From NCBI RefSeq assembly GCF_020616555.1, contig NZ_CP085173.1, positions 4,289,501-4,353,500 of the forward strand: 64,000 nucleotides of DNA. Reading direction: 5' to 3'. The translations under genes and the position numbers were made by a program. This document shows, one piece after another, positions 8,355 through 18,960 of the stretch; position 1 is the stretch's first letter; every line of letters begins with the position of its first letter. The notes beneath the pieces were generated by a model that worked only from the letters and a program-made list of their open reading frames with translations, did no database searches and was not told where the DNA came from. The DNA comes from Streptomyces longhuiensis (GTDB lineage Bacteria; Actinomycetota; Actinomycetes; Streptomycetales; Streptomycetaceae).

Positions 8355-8493
8355 GGACGGCTCCGGTCCCCCCGAAGTCGCCCCCAGGAACCGGAACAGC
8401 GGCTGACTTCACGGCCCGAGACGGCCACGACGATGGAGAGGTCCCTCCAACGGGACCCCGTCCCCACCCGTCGTCCGACAGGAGCCCCCTTCC

Positions 8494-9264
8494 GTGACCA
8501 CCACCCCCATCGCCGGCAAGGCCACCGCAGTGGCCGCGCGCGCCACGGATCTGTCCAAGGTCTACGGACAGGGCGAGACCCAGGTGGTCGCGCTCGACCG
8601 GGTCTCCGTCGACTTCCGGCAGGCCGAGTTCACCGCGATCATGGGCCCGTCCGGGTCCGGCAAGTCGACCCTGATGCACTGCGTCGCCGGCCTCGACACC
8701 TTCTCGTCGGGCTCCGTGCGCATCGGCGACACCGAGCTCGGGTCCCTCAAGGACAAGCAGCTCACCAAGCTCCGCCGGGACAAGATCGGCTTCATCTTCC
8801 AGGCGTTCAACCTGCTGCCCACCCTGACGGCCCTGGAGAACATCACGCTCCCCATGGACATCGCGGGCCGCAAGGCGGACAAGCAGTGGCTGGAGAACGT
8901 GATCGCGATGGTGGGCCTGTCCGACCGGCTCGGCCACCGGCCCTCGGAGCTCTCCGGCGGCCAGCAGCAGCGCGTGGCCGTCGCCCGCGCCCTCGCCTCC
9001 CGGCCCGAGATCATCTTCGGTGACGAGCCGACCGGAAACCTGGACTCGCGCTCCGGCGCCGAGGTCCTCGGCTTCCTGCGCAACTCCGTGCGCGAGCTGG
9101 GCCAGACCGTCGTCATGGTCACCCACGACCCGGTCGCCGCCGCCTACGCGGACCGCGTGATCTTCCTCGCCGACGGCCGCGTCGTCGACGAGGTGTACGC
9201 CCCCACCGCCGACTCGGTCCTGGACCGCATGAAGCAGTTCGACGCCAAGGGCCGCACCAGCTGA
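8494..9264 (+). CDS. ABC transporter ATP-binding protein (MacB/LolD-like)
   Basis: A 256-residue nucleotide-binding subunit. Walker A GPSGSGKST (about 51-59), Q-loop in FIFQAFNLLP, signature LSGGQQQRVAVARAL, Walker B IIFGDEP followed by TGNLDSR, and the H-loop THDP are all present. The pattern is typical of the MacB/FtsE/LolD group that works with FtsX-like permeases on lipoprotein, peptide or lipid substrates rather than classic import. GTG start with GGAG nearby. The partner permease follows after 62 bases. A close paralogue lies at 38708-39496. Confidence 0.94.
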   Translation: MTTTPIAGKATAVAARATDLSKVYGQGETQVVALDRVSVDFRQAEFTAIMGPSGSGKSTLMHCVAGLDTFSSGSVRIGDTELGSLKDKQLTKLRRDKIGFIFQAFNLLPTLTALENITLPMDIAGRKADKQWLENVIAMVGLSDRLGHRPSELSGGQQQRVAVARALASRPEIIFGDEPTGNLDSRSGAEVLGFLRNSVRELGQTVVMVTHDPVAAAYADRVIFLADGRVVDEVYAPTADSVLDRMKQFDAKGRTS

Positions 9265-9326
9265 CGCCTGCCCGCACAGCCGCCGCCCCGCCGCCCCGTC
9301 GCCGTACTCCTGGACTGAGAAACCCC

Positions 9327-11858
9327 ATGTTCCGTACCGCCTTGCGCAATGTGTTCGCGCACAAGACCAGGCTGCTGATGACCGTGCTCGCCGTCATGCT
9401 CGGCGTCGCCTTCGTCTCCGGCACCCTGGTCTTCACCAACACCATCTCCGACGCCTTCCAGAAGAGCTCCGCCAAGGGCTTCGACCAGGTCGACGTCGCC
9501 GTCACGCCCAAGACCGCCGAGTCGAAGGGCGACCGGGTCGCCAAGGACCCGAAGCTCACGCAGGCCACCCTCGACCGGGCGACGAAGACGCCCGGCGCCG
9601 CCTCCGCCATCGGCGTCGTCAGCGGCTTCGCGGCCGTCGCCGACAAGAACGGCAAGCTCGTCGGCAACGGCTTCTCCACCCAGGGCGCCAACTACTGGGG
9701 CGACCACGACCCGCGCTACCCGCTCAAGAGCGGCAGGGCGCCCAGCGGCAAGGGCGAGGTCGCGCTCGACTCGCAGACCGCGAAGCGCGCGGGCTACAAG
9801 GTCGGCGACACCGTACGGATGTCCATCGACGGACCCGTCCTGACGCCCACCGTCACCGGCATCTTCACCACCGAGGACGGCAACGTCGCGGCCGGCGGCA
9901 GCCTCGCCCTGTTCGACACGGCGACCGCGCAGCAGCTCCTGCACAAGCAGGGCTCGTACGACGAGATCGACGTCAAGGCCGCGGCCGGCACCGGCCAAGC
10001 CGCCCTGCGGAGCGCGCTCGACAAGGCCCTGCCGAAGGGGCAGGCCGAGACCACGACCGGCAAGCAGCTCGCCGACGACCAGGCCCAGCAGATCTCGTCC
10101 AGCATGAGCTCGATGAAGTCGAGCCTGCTGGTGTTCGCCGGTATCGCGCTCTTCGTCGGCGTCTTCATCATCGCCAACACGTTCACGATGCTCGTCGCCC
10201 AGCGCACCAAGGAGCTCGCGCTCATGCGGGCCGTCGGAGCCTCGCGCAGGCAGGTCACGCGCTCCGTCCTCGCGGAGGCGTTCGTGGTCGGCGCGGTCGC
10301 GGCCGTCACGGGTCTGGCGGCGGGCATCGGCATCGGCGCCGGGATGCGCTCCCTGATGGGCGCGACCGACGCGCAGATCCCCGACGGGCCGCTCGTGGTC
10401 TCGCCCGGCACGGTCGTCACGTCCCTCGTCGTCGGCGTCGTCATCACGATGCTGGCCGCGTGGCTGCCCGGCCGCCGCGCCGCCAAGATCCCGCCGGTCG
10501 CGGCGATGAGCAGCGTGCACGCCACGGCGACCACCCGCTCCCTCGTCGTACGGAACACGATCGGCGCGCTGTTCGCGGCGGCCGGCATCGCCGCCTCCCT
10601 GTACGCGACGACGATGAGCGACGGCACCTCGGCGCAGGCCCCCCTGGGTCTCGGCGCGGGCCTCCTCGTGATCGGCGTCTTCATCCTCACCCCGCTGCTG
10701 TCCCGCCCGCTGATCGCGGCCGCGGGACCGGTCCTGCGCGTCTTCGGGATCTCCGGCAAGCTGGCCCGCCAGAACGCCGTCCGCAACCCCCGCCGCACCG
10801 CCGCGACCGCCTCCGCCCTGATGATCGGCCTCACGCTGATCACCGGCATGACGGTCATCGCGGGCAGCGCCCAGCAGGCCATCGACAAGATGGCGTCGTC
10901 CGCCCTCAAGGCCGACTACGTCGTCTCCATGGCGAACATGAACTCCCTGTCCCCCGAGGTCGCCGGCAAGCTCGCCGAGGTCGACGGCGTCACCGCCACC
11001 AGCGGCCTGAGCAACTCGCCCTCGCGCATCGACGGACAGACCGAGTTCCTGACCGGCGTCAACGGCGCGACCATCGCCTCGCTGACCGATCTCAAGGTCG
11101 ACAGCGGCACCTTCCGGATCGGCGGCCGTGACGTCGTCGTGGACGACAAGACCGCGAAGGACCACGGCTGGCGCACCGGCTCGACGTTCACCACGAACTT
11201 CGAGGACGGCAAGAAGCAGCAGCTCACCGTCGCCGGGGTCTACGAGGGCAACGACATGATGCGCGGCATCATGCTGGACTCCGCCGTCCTGACCCCGCAC
11301 GTCACGGACCCGTCCGACATGCAGGTCATGGTGAAGACCGACGGCGGCACGTCCGCCGCCGCCAAGGACCGCATCGAGAAGGCGCTCGGCGACAACCCGG
11401 CGATCCTCGTCCAGGACAAGCAGGACATCTCCAACGCGATCTCGAAGATGTTCACGCTCATGCTGAACATGCTCTACGGCCTGCTCGCCATGGCGGTCGT
11501 CGTCGCCGTCCTCGGCGTCATCAACACCTTGGCCATGTCGGTGTTCGAGCGCTCGCAGGAGATCGGCATGCTGCGCGCGATCGGCCTCGACCGCAAGGGC
11601 ATCAAGCGCATGGTGCGCCTGGAGTCCCTGGTGATCTCGCTGTTCGGCGGTGTGCTCGGCGTCGGCCTCGGCGTGTTCTTCGGCTGGGCGGCCGGCAAGC
11701 TGATGGCGACGTCCCTGACGACGTACGAGCTGGTCCTGCCCTGGGGCCGGATCGGGATCTTCCTCGCGCTGGCCGCCCTCGTGGGCATCCTGGCGGCCCT
11801 GTGGCCGGCCCGCCGCGCGGCCCGGCTGAACATGCTCGCGGCCATCAAGTCGGAGTAG
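9327..11858 (+). CDS. ABC transporter permease, two FtsX-like domains
   Basis: An 843-residue permease with an N-terminal transmembrane helix (about 15-40), a large extracytoplasmic domain, an FtsX block (about 260-395), a mid-protein helix pair, a second extracytoplasmic domain and a C-terminal FtsX block (about 720-840, ending in RRAARLNMLAAIKSE). The duplicated FtsX layout is characteristic of actinobacterial MacB-like permeases; substrate unknown. It pairs with the upstream ATPase. The protein at 36141-38711 has the same architecture and similar motifs (RNxFAHK at the N-terminus, VAQRTKE/RE-xGLMRA-xGxSR). Confidence 0.93.
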   Translation: MFRTALRNVFAHKTRLLMTVLAVMLGVAFVSGTLVFTNTISDAFQKSSAKGFDQVDVAVTPKTAESKGDRVAKDPKLTQATLDRATKTPGAASAIGVVSGFAAVADKNGKLVGNGFSTQGANYWGDHDPRYPLKSGRAPSGKGEVALDSQTAKRAGYKVGDTVRMSIDGPVLTPTVTGIFTTEDGNVAAGGSLALFDTATAQQLLHKQGSYDEIDVKAAAGTGQAALRSALDKALPKGQAETTTGKQLADDQAQQISSSMSSMKSSLLVFAGIALFVGVFIIANTFTMLVAQRTKELALMRAVGASRRQVTRSVLAEAFVVGAVAAVTGLAAGIGIGAGMRSLMGATDAQIPDGPLVVSPGTVVTSLVVGVVITMLAAWLPGRRAAKIPPVAAMSSVHATATTRSLVVRNTIGALFAAAGIAASLYATTMSDGTSAQAPLGLGAGLLVIGVFILTPLLSRPLIAAAGPVLRVFGISGKLARQNAVRNPRRTAATASALMIGLTLITGMTVIAGSAQQAIDKMASSALKADYVVSMANMNSLSPEVAGKLAEVDGVTATSGLSNSPSRIDGQTEFLTGVNGATIASLTDLKVDSGTFRIGGRDVVVDDKTAKDHGWRTGSTFTTNFEDGKKQQLTVAGVYEGNDMMRGIMLDSAVLTPHVTDPSDMQVMVKTDGGTSAAAKDRIEKALGDNPAILVQDKQDISNAISKMFTLMLNMLYGLLAMAVVVAVLGVINTLAMSVFERSQEIGMLRAIGLDRKGIKRMVRLESLVISLFGGVLGVGLGVFFGWAAGKLMATSLTTYELVLPWGRIGIFLALAALVGILAALWPARRAARLNMLAAIKSE

Positions 11859-11865
11859 CGAAACG

Positions 11866-11908
11866 GCGGATGGGGCGCCCCGGCCGAGTGCCGGTGCGCC
11901 CCATCCGC
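11866..11908. terminator. Bidirectional terminator hairpin
   Basis: 13-bp perfect arms GCGGATGGGGCGC (11866-11878) and 11896-11908 with extra CCGG pairing in the loop, between the convergent permease and cyclopropane-synthase genes. Confidence 0.75.
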
Positions 11909-11920
11909 GTGTCCGGGCCC

Positions 11921-13219
11921 TCAGTTCCAGGTACGCGCCCTCAGGGGCATGCCCGGCTCGCCCGACAGGGGTGTCTTCACGGCGAGGATCTGGTTCACGC
12001 CGATCTTGTTGCGCTCGAAGCTCAGCGCGGACGCGGCCATGTAGAGGCGCCAGATGCGGGCCCGGCCGGGGCTGGTCAGTTTCACGGCCGCGGGCCAGCC
12101 CGCCTCCAGGTTGGCCACCCAGCGGCGCAGGGTGAGCGCGTAGTGCTCCCGGATCGCCTCCAGGTCCCTGACCTCGAACCCGGCCCGCTCCAGGAGCCCG
12201 GTGGTCGTGCCGACCGGCGCGAGCTCCCCGTCCGGGAAGACGTACGCGTCGATGAACTCGTCGACCTCGTACGTCGACTCGTCCTTCTGGGGGCGCCGGG
12301 CGATCTGGTGGTTGAGGAGCCTGCCGCCCGGCTTGAGGAGCCCGTAGAGCGACTCGGCGTACTCCAGGTACCGCTCGGAGCCGACGTGTTCGGCCATGCC
12401 GATGGACGAGATCGCGTCGAAGGGGCCGTCGCGCACGTCGCGGTAGTCCTGGACCCGGATCTCCACCCGGTCGGTGAGCCCTTCCTCGGCGACCCGCTTA
12501 CGGGCGTACGCGGCCTGCTCCTGCGAGAGCGTCACGCCGACGACGCCGACGCCGTACTCGCGGGCGGCGTGGATGGCCATGGAGCCCCAGCCGCAGCCGA
12601 CGTCGAGCAGGCGCTGACCGGGTGCCAGGCCGAGCTTGCGGGAGACGAGTTCGAGCTTGTCGCGCTGAGCGTCCTCGAGGGTGCCGTCCGGCGAGTCCCA
12701 GTACGCGCACGAGTAGACCATCGAGGGGCCGAGGACCAGCTCGTAGAAGTCGTTGCCGACGTCGTAGTGGTGGCTGATGGCCCGTCGGTCGCTGTGTTTG
12801 GTGTGCAGATGCAGGCGGCCGCGTCTGCGCATCTCCTCACCGGGCGGGGCGGGCGGCAGGAAGGGCCCGGCGAGCTTGACCAGCTCGGCGACGGCGGCCC
12901 TGACCCTGGGCTCCTTCAGTGCCTCGACGAGGCTCCTGCCGTCCTCCTCGGGGCGCTCCCAGATGAGCCCGGCCATCCGGCCGAGGGCGTCGTACAGATC
13001 GCCCTCCACGTCCAGGTCACCGGCCACCCAGGCGCGGGCCAGGCCGAGTTCTCCCGGCTTCCACAACAGGCGGCGCAGCGCGCGGCGGTTGCGTACGACG
13101 AGAGTGGGTCCGGCGGGCGGCCCGGCCTCCGAACCGTCCCAGGCGCGAAGCCTTACGGGAAGCGGTACTCCGAGTAGCTGTTCGGCGAGGTTCTTCAGCC
13201 GCTGTGCGGCGTCCTGCAT
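11921..13219 (-). CDS. Cyclopropane-fatty-acyl-phospholipid synthase-type methyltransferase
   Basis: A 432-residue SAM-dependent enzyme of the CFA synthase/mycolic-acid methyltransferase family, which transfers a methyl group to a lipid acyl double bond. Visible: a CFA N-terminal domain (about 1-110), HYDVGNDFYELVLGPSMVYSCAYW (signature split by the SAM fold), SAM motif LLDVGCGWGSMA, and the catalytic-region segment SIGMAEHVG. ATG 13219 has GGAGG eight bases before it and gives MQDAAQRLKNLAEQ; the frame starting at 13279 lacks this. Probably membrane-lipid modification. Monocistronic. Confidence 0.9.
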   Translation of the reverse strand: MQDAAQRLKNLAEQLLGVPLPVRLRAWDGSEAGPPAGPTLVVRNRRALRRLLWKPGELGLARAWVAGDLDVEGDLYDALGRMAGLIWERPEEDGRSLVEALKEPRVRAAVAELVKLAGPFLPPAPPGEEMRRRGRLHLHTKHSDRRAISHHYDVGNDFYELVLGPSMVYSCAYWDSPDGTLEDAQRDKLELVSRKLGLAPGQRLLDVGCGWGSMAIHAAREYGVGVVGVTLSQEQAAYARKRVAEEGLTDRVEIRVQDYRDVRDGPFDAISSIGMAEHVGSERYLEYAESLYGLLKPGGRLLNHQIARRPQKDESTYEVDEFIDAYVFPDGELAPVGTTTGLLERAGFEVRDLEAIREHYALTLRRWVANLEAGWPAAVKLTSPGRARIWRLYMAASALSFERNKIGVNQILAVKTPLSGEPGMPLRARTWN

Positions 13220-13386
13220 GGCGCACACCTCCGTAATGGGAGACGATCCCGGAATCGTCCAACACCACGTAAACACCAACGGAGCGCTCTCGCAGTCCCG
13301 TTACTGCGTTACGGAACGGCAAAATACATGTAGCCGCCACGTATATCGGCGGGCCGGAGCACCGGCCGGGCGGATCCGGGAACGCC
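13220..13386. other. Upstream region of the CFA-type gene, AT-rich for this genome
   Basis: A 167-base non-coding stretch. It contains palindrome TACATGTA (about 13325-13332) and the repeated hexamer CGTTAC (about 13310-13321). It probably holds the minus-strand promoter of the CFA-type gene, but I cannot assign -35/-10 boxes with confidence. Confidence 0.4.
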
Positions 13387-13424
13387 GAAGGGGCGCTCGC
13401 ACCACGGATGGCGAGCGCCCCTTC
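13387..13424 (-). terminator. Terminator hairpin after ndh
   Basis: Perfect 14-bp stem (13387-13400 with 13411-13424), 10-base loop, 22 bases past the ndh stop. No clear T-run follows. Confidence 0.65.
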
Positions 13425-13445
13425 AGGGGTGTTACTGGACCGGGG

Positions 13446-14837
13446 TCAGGAGGCCTTGGCCTTCTCCTCGACCTTCGGAGACTCGGCGGCGGCCGGGGCC
13501 GGCGCCGGCTTGGCGGCCTCGTAGAACTCCTCGCGCGGAGTCTCCAGGGCGCCGAGCGCGGTGATGTCGCGCTTCTGGAACATGTTGATCGTCCACTCGG
13601 CGATCACACGGATCTTGCGGTTCCAGGTCGGCATGGCGAGCCCGTGGTAGCCACGGTGCATGTACCAGGCGAGACGGCCCTTGAGCTTGATCTTCATCTT
13701 GCCCATGACGATCATCGCGACGCCCTTGTGCAGGCCGAGACCCGCCACAGCACCCTTGTTGGCGTGCTTGTACTCCTTCTGCGGGAAGCCCCGCATGCCG
13801 GAGACCACGTTGTCGCCGAGGACCTTGGCCTGGCGCATGGCGTGCTGGGCGTTCGGCGGGCACCAGGCGTTCGGGTTGCCCGCGGCGCGGCCGACGAGGT
13901 CCGGAACCTGGGCGTTGTCGCCCGCGGCCCAGATGTAGTCGCTGCCCTGCACCTGGAGGGTGGTCTGGGTGTCCACGTGGCCGCGGGGGCCGAGCGGGAG
14001 ACCGAAGCGCGCGAGGGCCGGGTTCGGCTTGACGCCGGCGGTCCACACGACGGTGTTGGAGTCGACCTCGAGGCCGTTGCTGAGCACGACGTGACCGTCG
14101 ACGCAGGACGGCATCGTGGTGCCGAGGTAGACCTCGATACCGCGGGACTCCAGGTGCTTCCTGCCGTACGTGCCGAGCTCGGGGCCGACCTCGGGCAGAA
14201 CCTTGTCGGCGGCGTCGACGAGCACGAAGCGCATGTCCTCGCGCTTCACGTTCTTGTAGAACTTGGCCGCGTCGCGCGCCAGGTCCTCGACCTCACCGAT
14301 CGTCTCGGCGCCCGCGAAGCCACCGCCGACGAACACGAAGGTGAGCGCCTTGCGGCGGATCTCCTCGTCGTTCGTGGACTCGGCCTTGTCGAGCTGCTCG
14401 AGCACGTGGTTGCGCAGGCCGATGGCCTCCTCGACGCCCTTCATACCGATGCCGACCTCGGCGAGGCCCGGCGTCGGGAAGGTGCGGGAGACCGCGCCGA
14501 GCGCGATCACCAGGTAGTCGAAGGGAACCTCGTACGCCTCGCCGACGAGCGGGGCGACCGTGGCGACCTTGCGGTCCTGGTCGATGGTGGTGACCCGGCC
14601 GGTGAGAATCTCGGCTCCGGGCACAGCGCGTCGCAGCGGGACGACGACGTTGCGCGGCGAGATGCTGCCGGCGGCGGTTTCGGGGAGGAAGGGCTGGTAA
14701 GTCATGTACGAGCGCGGATCCACGACCGTGACGGTCGCTTCCGCATAACGCATCTTCTTGAGAATGCGTCGTGCTGCGTACAGGCCTACGTACCCACCGC
14801 CTACTACGAGGATCCTGGGACGCTCCGTGGTGCTCAT
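13446..14837 (-). CDS. ndh: Type II NADH dehydrogenase (NADH:quinone oxidoreductase)
   Basis: A 463-residue single-subunit, non-proton-pumping NADH dehydrogenase. Two Rossmann motifs are visible: VVGGGYVG (residues 11-18, FAD) and VFVGGGFAGAETIGE (about 165-180, NADH). Also TAGVKPNP and the FAD-binding AAGDNAQVPD. An amphipathic region precedes a Lys/Ala/Pro-rich tail (AAKPAPAPAAAESP) typical of Streptomyces. ATG 14837 gives MSTTERPRILVV; the open frame extends upstream to 15026 but without family similarity. A Rex-like operator about 310 bases upstream fits NADH/NAD+-controlled expression. Confidence 0.92.
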   Translation of the reverse strand: MSTTERPRILVVGGGYVGLYAARRILKKMRYAEATVTVVDPRSYMTYQPFLPETAAGSISPRNVVVPLRRAVPGAEILTGRVTTIDQDRKVATVAPLVGEAYEVPFDYLVIALGAVSRTFPTPGLAEVGIGMKGVEEAIGLRNHVLEQLDKAESTNDEEIRRKALTFVFVGGGFAGAETIGEVEDLARDAAKFYKNVKREDMRFVLVDAADKVLPEVGPELGTYGRKHLESRGIEVYLGTTMPSCVDGHVVLSNGLEVDSNTVVWTAGVKPNPALARFGLPLGPRGHVDTQTTLQVQGSDYIWAAGDNAQVPDLVGRAAGNPNAWCPPNAQHAMRQAKVLGDNVVSGMRGFPQKEYKHANKGAVAGLGLHKGVAMIVMGKMKIKLKGRLAWYMHRGYHGLAMPTWNRKIRVIAEWTINMFQKRDITALGALETPREEFYEAAKPAPAPAAAESPKVEEKAKAS

Positions 14838-15145
14838 GCCATCGAGTATCCACCCGTCCGGAGGGGGTCGCTCGTGCGCCCCTTCACAAGCACGGGTGGG
14901 GCCTCTGCTACACTCCGCCGCCCAAGTGACCGAGGTCATGGCCCCGGCGGGGAACCACGGTAGAGGGCCGGTCGTTCCGCACCCCTCTTGAGCTGCCGCT
15001 CCGGGCATTCGGCGGGGGTGGACCACTCATCCGGTTCATCGGTACGTAACAAGCCTGGAACGCCCCGCGCGGCAGCCGCCAGAGTCCGAAGACCCCCTCC
15101 CGCGGGCCATCTGGCCCGGAACCTCGCCCCATGAGGCCGAATTCC

Positions 15146-15164
15146 TTGTGAAGAACTTCACGAA
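15146..15164. promoter_or_regulatory. Rex-operator-like dyad upstream of ndh
   Basis: TTGTGAAGAACTTCACGAA: arms TGTGAA and TTCACG separated by four bases match the Streptomyces Rex operator TGTGAACGCGTTCACA at all arm positions but the last. It lies between ndh and ppx, both minus strand. If used, the ndh transcript has a leader of about 300 bases; the rest of 14838-15339 shows no other gene I can support. Confidence 0.55.
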
Positions 15165-15339
15165 CTTTCCCGACGGAGTGTCGCCGGAGCGTGTCGCCCC
15201 CCTCCTGGACCGCGCTCAGACGACGTCCTGAGCGCTCAGGGGAGTCGGCCGCCGGCGGTACCGGCAGGTCAGAAGGGGGGTGGGGAAGGGACCGGGAAGG
15301 GGCCGGGAAAAGGCCTGGATCGGGTGGGCCAGGAAAGGG

Positions 15340-16284
15340 CTAGGCGATCGACCAGGCGATGCCGTCGAGGATGTCGTGCTCGCTCACCACGACCTCCTTG
15401 GCGCCGATCCACTCCATGATCAGGCGCAGCACCAGCGCGCCGGAGGCGATGACGTCGACGCGGCCCGGGTGGATGACCGGGTTCAGGGAGCGCTGGTCGT
15501 GCGTGGACGTCAGCAGCCAGTCCGTGAGCTCGGCGACACGCTCGTAGGAGATACGGGAGTGGTGGATGGCCACCGAGTCGTACTCGGTCAGGCCGAGCGC
15601 GAGCGCGGCGACCGTCGTCACGGAACCGGCGAGACCGACGAGCGTGCGGGCCGCGGTCAGCGGGACGGTCTGCGTCACGAGGTCGAGCGCCTCGACGATG
15701 TCCTGGCGGACGGCCTCGATCTGCGCGGGCGTCGGCGGGTCGGTGACCTGGCCGTCCTCCCCCACGAGGTGGCGCTCCGTCATCCGGACGCAGCCGATGT
15801 CGACGGAGCGCGCGGCCACGACCGTGTCCTCGCCGACGACGAACTCCGTCGAGCCGCCGCCGATGTCCACGACCAGGTAGGGCCTGTCGAGGTCGGCCCG
15901 GCCCGTCAGCTCCTTCGTCGCGCCGGTGAAGGAGAACTCGGCCTCCTGGTCACCGGTGATGACCTCGGGCTCGACACCCAGGATGTCGATGACCCCGCGC
16001 ACGAAGTCGTCCCGGTTCTCGGCGTCGCGGGACGCGGACGTGGCCACGAACCGGATCTTCTCGGCGCCGTGCGCCTTGATGACCTCGGCGTACTCGCGGC
16101 AGGCGGCGAAGGTGCGCTCCAGCGCCTCGGGCGCGAGGCGTCCCGTGCGGTCCACGCCCTGCCCGAGCCGCACGATCGTCATGCGGCGGTCCAGTTCGAC
16201 GAGTTCACCCGTGGCGGGGTCGGCGTCGGCGACGAGCAGCCGGATCGAGTTCGTGCCGCAGTCGACGGCGGCGACCCTGGTCAC
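15340..16284 (-). CDS. ppx: Ppx/GppA family exopolyphosphatase
   Basis: A 314-residue enzyme of the ASKHA fold that hydrolyses polyphosphate ends or pppGpp. Visible: phosphate-1 motif AAVDCGTNSIRLLVAD (residues 4-19), SASRDAENRDDF, phosphate-2 motif VVDIGGGSTEFV and LVGLAGSVTTVAAL. GTG 16284 is the start because the protein then begins at the conserved block and the GTGA overlaps the stop of the upstream DUF501 gene (translational coupling). Length fits the short actinobacterial Ppx type. Confidence 0.9.
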   Translation of the reverse strand: MTRVAAVDCGTNSIRLLVADADPATGELVELDRRMTIVRLGQGVDRTGRLAPEALERTFAACREYAEVIKAHGAEKIRFVATSASRDAENRDDFVRGVIDILGVEPEVITGDQEAEFSFTGATKELTGRADLDRPYLVVDIGGGSTEFVVGEDTVVAARSVDIGCVRMTERHLVGEDGQVTDPPTPAQIEAVRQDIVEALDLVTQTVPLTAARTLVGLAGSVTTVAALALGLTEYDSVAIHHSRISYERVAELTDWLLTSTHDQRSLNPVIHPGRVDVIASGALVLRLIMEWIGAKEVVVSEHDILDGIAWSIA

Positions 16285-16811
16285 TCGCTCTCCTCGGGCG
16301 CGGCCGACACGCAGGGGCCCTTCGCCCACCACTCGGGCAGCATCGCGATGGCCTCGTCGCCGAGCGGGTTCACACCCGGGCCCGCGGCCAGGGAGTGGCC
16401 GACCAGGACGTGCAGGCACTTCACCCGGTCCGGCATGCCGCCCGCGCTCGGGAAGCCCTCGAGGACCTCGATGGCGTCGCGGCGCGCGATGTAGTCCTCG
16501 TGCGCCTTGCGGTACGCGTCCGCGAGCTCGGGGTCCGTCTGAAGGCGCTCCGTCATCTCCTTCATGACGCCGTTCGCCTCCAGCGTGCCGATCGCGGACG
16601 CGGCACGCGGGCACGTGAGGTAGTACGTCGTCGGGAAGGGCGTGCCGTCCTCGAGGCGCGGGGCCGTCTCGACCACGTCCGGGTTGCCGCACGGGCAGCG
16701 GTGCGCGATGGCCCGCAGGCCGCGCGGCGGGCGGCCGAGCTGCTCCTTGAACGCCTGGATGTCGGCGTCCGTGGGCGTGGTCGGCTCGGTCTGGGGCGGG
16801 GGCGTGTCCAT
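16281..16811 (-). CDS. DUF501 domain-containing protein
   Basis: A 176-residue actinobacterial protein of unknown function. It has an N-terminal Pro/Thr-rich tail (about 1-20), then the DUF501 core IQAFKEQLGRPPRGLRAIAHRC, Cys pair CPCGNP, PFPTTYYLTCPRA and GMPDRVKCLHVLVGHSLAAG. The conserved Cys residues suggest metal binding. ATG 16811 (MDTPPPQTEP) has GGAAAG upstream; the open frame to 17012 overlaps divIC and is not used. Position between divIC and ppx is the usual actinobacterial arrangement. Confidence 0.88.
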   Translation of the reverse strand: MDTPPPQTEPTTPTDADIQAFKEQLGRPPRGLRAIAHRCPCGNPDVVETAPRLEDGTPFPTTYYLTCPRAASAIGTLEANGVMKEMTERLQTDPELADAYRKAHEDYIARRDAIEVLEGFPSAGGMPDRVKCLHVLVGHSLAAGPGVNPLGDEAIAMLPEWWAKGPCVSAAPEESE

Positions 16812-16893
16812 GCCTGGGGGCTTTCCTTCAGTGAACTTCGGTGGGGGTACTGCGGATTCGGGGTGCGGGGCTTCGGGCTTCGGCGAGGGCGGG

Positions 16894-17382
16894 TCAGTTG
16901 TCGGGGCGGTCGGCCTTGTCGACGCCGTCCCAGACGTTCGAGTACCAGGGCCTGCCCTCCGCGGCCTTCTCGGAGCGGGTGCGCTTGGCCGCGGCGGGGT
17001 CACGCGCGACATAGCCGGTCTCGCCCGGCATCACCAGGTGGAGCCGGTCGCGGATCCGCTGCTCGGCGTACGAGTCGTCCTGCCAGCGTGCCTTCTCGTC
17101 ACGCAGCCTGTCGACCCTGTTCTGGGCCTCCTGCTGCCGGCGCTGGAGATCGGCGATCTCCCCGCGCTGGGAGACGTACTGCCTTATGGGGTAGGCGAGC
17201 GCGACGACCAGGGTGCACAGGACGAGAGCCAGGAGTGCCGCGCGACCGGTGAGGCGGGAGCGGCGGGCCTGGCGTCTGGTCTGGGAGCGGTAGACGCGCT
17301 CGGCGGTCTGCTCGCCGAGCAGACGCAGCCGGGTCGCGGTGGAGAACCGGTCACGGTCCCTGTCCCGGACTCTCCCGGCCAT
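16894..17382 (-). CDS. divIC: Septum formation initiator DivIC/FtsB-like protein
   Basis: A 162-residue bitopic membrane protein of the FtsL/FtsB/DivIC divisome complex. It has a basic cytoplasmic head with RDRDRDRF and RRQARRSR, one transmembrane helix (about 46-66, AALLALVLCTLVVALAYPI), then a coiled coil IADLQRRQQEAQNRVDRLRDEKARW and the conserved RIRDRLHLVMPGE block. ATG 17382 has GGAGG seven bases upstream; GTG 17388 would leave only one base. It sits just downstream of eno, as in many actinobacteria. Confidence 0.9.
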   Translation of the reverse strand: MAGRVRDRDRDRFSTATRLRLLGEQTAERVYRSQTRRQARRSRLTGRAALLALVLCTLVVALAYPIRQYVSQRGEIADLQRRQQEAQNRVDRLRDEKARWQDDSYAEQRIRDRLHLVMPGETGYVARDPAAAKRTRSEKAAEGRPWYSNVWDGVDKADRPDN

Positions 17383-17404
17383 GTTCACGCCTCCCCTTTA
17401 CGTG

Positions 17405-17449
17405 CGTACGTCCCCGCACACGGTACGGGACCGGGTGCGGGGACGTACG
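17405..17449. terminator. Long hairpin between eno and divIC
   Basis: A perfect 15-bp stem (17405-17419 with 17435-17449) and a 15-base loop ending 23 bases before the divIC start. A second dyad TAAGGCA-G-TGCCTTA lies at 17462-17476. No T-run, so this could be a partial terminator, an RNA-processing site or an attenuator setting the eno:divIC ratio. Confidence 0.5.
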
Positions 17450-17485
17450 TACGACGCTTCCTAAGGCAGTGCCTTAAGGGCGTGC

Positions 17486-18829
<1,344 letters not shown>

Positions 18830-18960
18830 CTAACCGGCTCCGGGGCACGGATCGGCCGACCGACCGGCCCGTGGACAAACCGAGAGCGAATTGTTTCCGA
18901 ACGGAACAAAGAGTCCCGGCCGACGACGGACGAAGGACCAGGACCCCTCACGCACCAAAA

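Noticed and set aside
15148..15231. 27-codon + strand ORF (MKNFTNFPDGVSPERV...)
   Set aside because: High third-position GC but no good Shine-Dalgarno; its start coincides with the Rex-like dyad, which explains the sequence better.
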